Source: Hyphomicrobiales bacterium
Lineage (GTDB): Bacteria > Pseudomonadota > Alphaproteobacteria > Rhizobiales > Xanthobacteraceae
NCBI GenBank assembly: GCA_003164375.1
Contig: PLTE01000054.1
Location: 11,128-17,192 of the forward strand
Direction of reading: 5' to 3'
DNA length: 6,065 nt
The translations under genes and the position numbers were made by a program. Of the stretch, positions 5,583 to 6,065 are shown in pieces. Positions within the stretch are counted from its first letter, which is position 1. Each line of letters starts with the position of its first letter. The notes beneath the pieces are model-generated. The model did not search any database. It was not told where the DNA came from and was given only the letters and a program-made list of their open reading frames with translations.

Positions 5583-6065
5583 TCACGGATGCAGCACGCG
5601 GCGAGCGACCGCGTCGAGCTTCTTGATGAGCTTCGGGTCGCGCGCTTTCGGCGCGGTGATCAGCGCGCTGTCGAGCGCGCGGTCCGACCCGATCGGGCAC
5701 GGCTCGTGCTGACGCGGAAAGTCCTTGGCCAGCCGCCCCACCAATCGCGCCGCCTTTTCCGCATTGGCGATGAGCACCTTGATAATGTCCTGCACGGTGA
5801 CGGCATCGTGGTCGGGGTGCCAGCAGTCGAAGTCCGTCACCATGGCGACGGTGGCGTAGCAAATCTCCGCTTCGCGCGCGAGCTTGGCCTCCGGCAGATT
5901 GGTCATGCCGATCACGGAATAGCCGAGCTGTTTGTAGGTGAGGCTTTCGGCCAGCGTCGAGAATTGCGGACCCTCGATGCAGACATACGTGCCGTCGCGG
6001 ACCACGCCGATGTCCTCCGCCATCGCCGCTTCGGCGAGATGGATGCGCAGCCGCGGCGACACCGG
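5583..6065 (-). CDS. mtnP: S-methyl-5'-thioadenosine phosphorylase, C-terminal part (5' end outside window)
   Basis: MtnP cleaves 5'-methylthioadenosine with phosphate to adenine and 5-methylthioribose-1-phosphate, the first step of methionine salvage after polyamine or homoserine-lactone synthesis. The visible 160 residues enter in frame from the window edge; the GTG at 6062 is internal. Counting from the edge, IEGPQFST (30-37), GMTNLPEAKLAREAEICYA (53-71) and TDFDCWHPDHDAV (from about 77) are diagnostic of the family. The MTN and TDxD elements bind the purine and ribose. About half of a ~290-residue protein is present and the C-terminus looks complete. The stop codon is only 10 bases from the AT3 stop on the other strand, with no hairpin between. 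Nothing links it functionally to the polysaccharide genes. Confidence 0.94.
   Translation of the reverse strand, partial: PVSPRLRIHLAEAAMAEDIGVVRDGTYVCIEGPQFSTLAESLTYKQLGYSVIGMTNLPEAKLAREAEICYATVAMVTDFDCWHPDHDAVTVQDIIKVLIANAEKAARLVGRLAKDFPRQHEPCPIGSDRALDSALITAPKARDPKLIKKLDAVARRVLHP

Noticed and set aside
1..6065. CRISPR array, tRNA/rRNA, insertion sequence, integrase or attachment site
   Set aside because: No spaced direct repeats, cloverleaf-like arms, transposase motifs or terminal inverted repeats were seen on reading either strand.

Overview
The window looks like chromosomal DNA of a high-GC alphaproteobacterium. The wording of the encoded proteins (the ManC N-terminal signature, the MtnP C-terminus and the linker of the hydroxyacyl-CoA dehydrogenase) resembles Hyphomicrobiales, perhaps the Bradyrhizobium/Rhodopseudomonas side. 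That placement rests on remembered family sequences, not on a search. Two ordinary metabolic genes cut by the window edges flank a small surface-polysaccharide island.

Layout: (1) 1-1290 (+) is the C-terminal dehydrogenase part of a FadJ/FadB-type beta-oxidation protein, with its 5' end outside the window. (2) 1298-1321 is a perfect GC-rich hairpin between two converging genes. (3) 1328-2758 (-) is manC, a bifunctional mannose-1-phosphate guanylyltransferase/mannose-6-phosphate isomerase, with a good sigma70-type promoter at 2830-2858. (4) About 2836-3181 is a divergent intergenic region: roughly 290 bases without a convincing gene, then an AT-rich stretch holding a 12-base palindrome. (5) 3182-5572 (+) looks like one transcription unit: an unlisted 35-residue membrane peptide, a membrane-anchored SGNH/GDSL-like protein and an acyltransferase-3 (AT3) membrane protein. 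Their junctions are a 7-base gap and a 4-base GTGA overlap. (6) 5583-6065 (-) is the C-terminal half of S-methyl-5'-thioadenosine phosphorylase (MtnP), converging on the AT3 gene with only 10 bases between stop codons.

How the genes may work together: ManC makes GDP-mannose, a precursor for exopolysaccharide, capsule or LPS sugars. The AT3 protein has the R-x10-H motif of acyl-group transporters/transferases, and its partner carries an SGNH fold outside the membrane. In O-antigen acetyltransferases of the OafA/OafB type these two modules are often fused; here they appear as two overlapping genes. I infer a system that O-acylates (probably O-acetylates) a surface glycan. The SGNH protein lacks the usual Asn of block III and the usual Asp before the block V His, so its catalytic competence is open. 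The flanking fadJ-like and mtnP genes seem unrelated to this job. By eye the island is less GC-rich than the fadJ-like flank.
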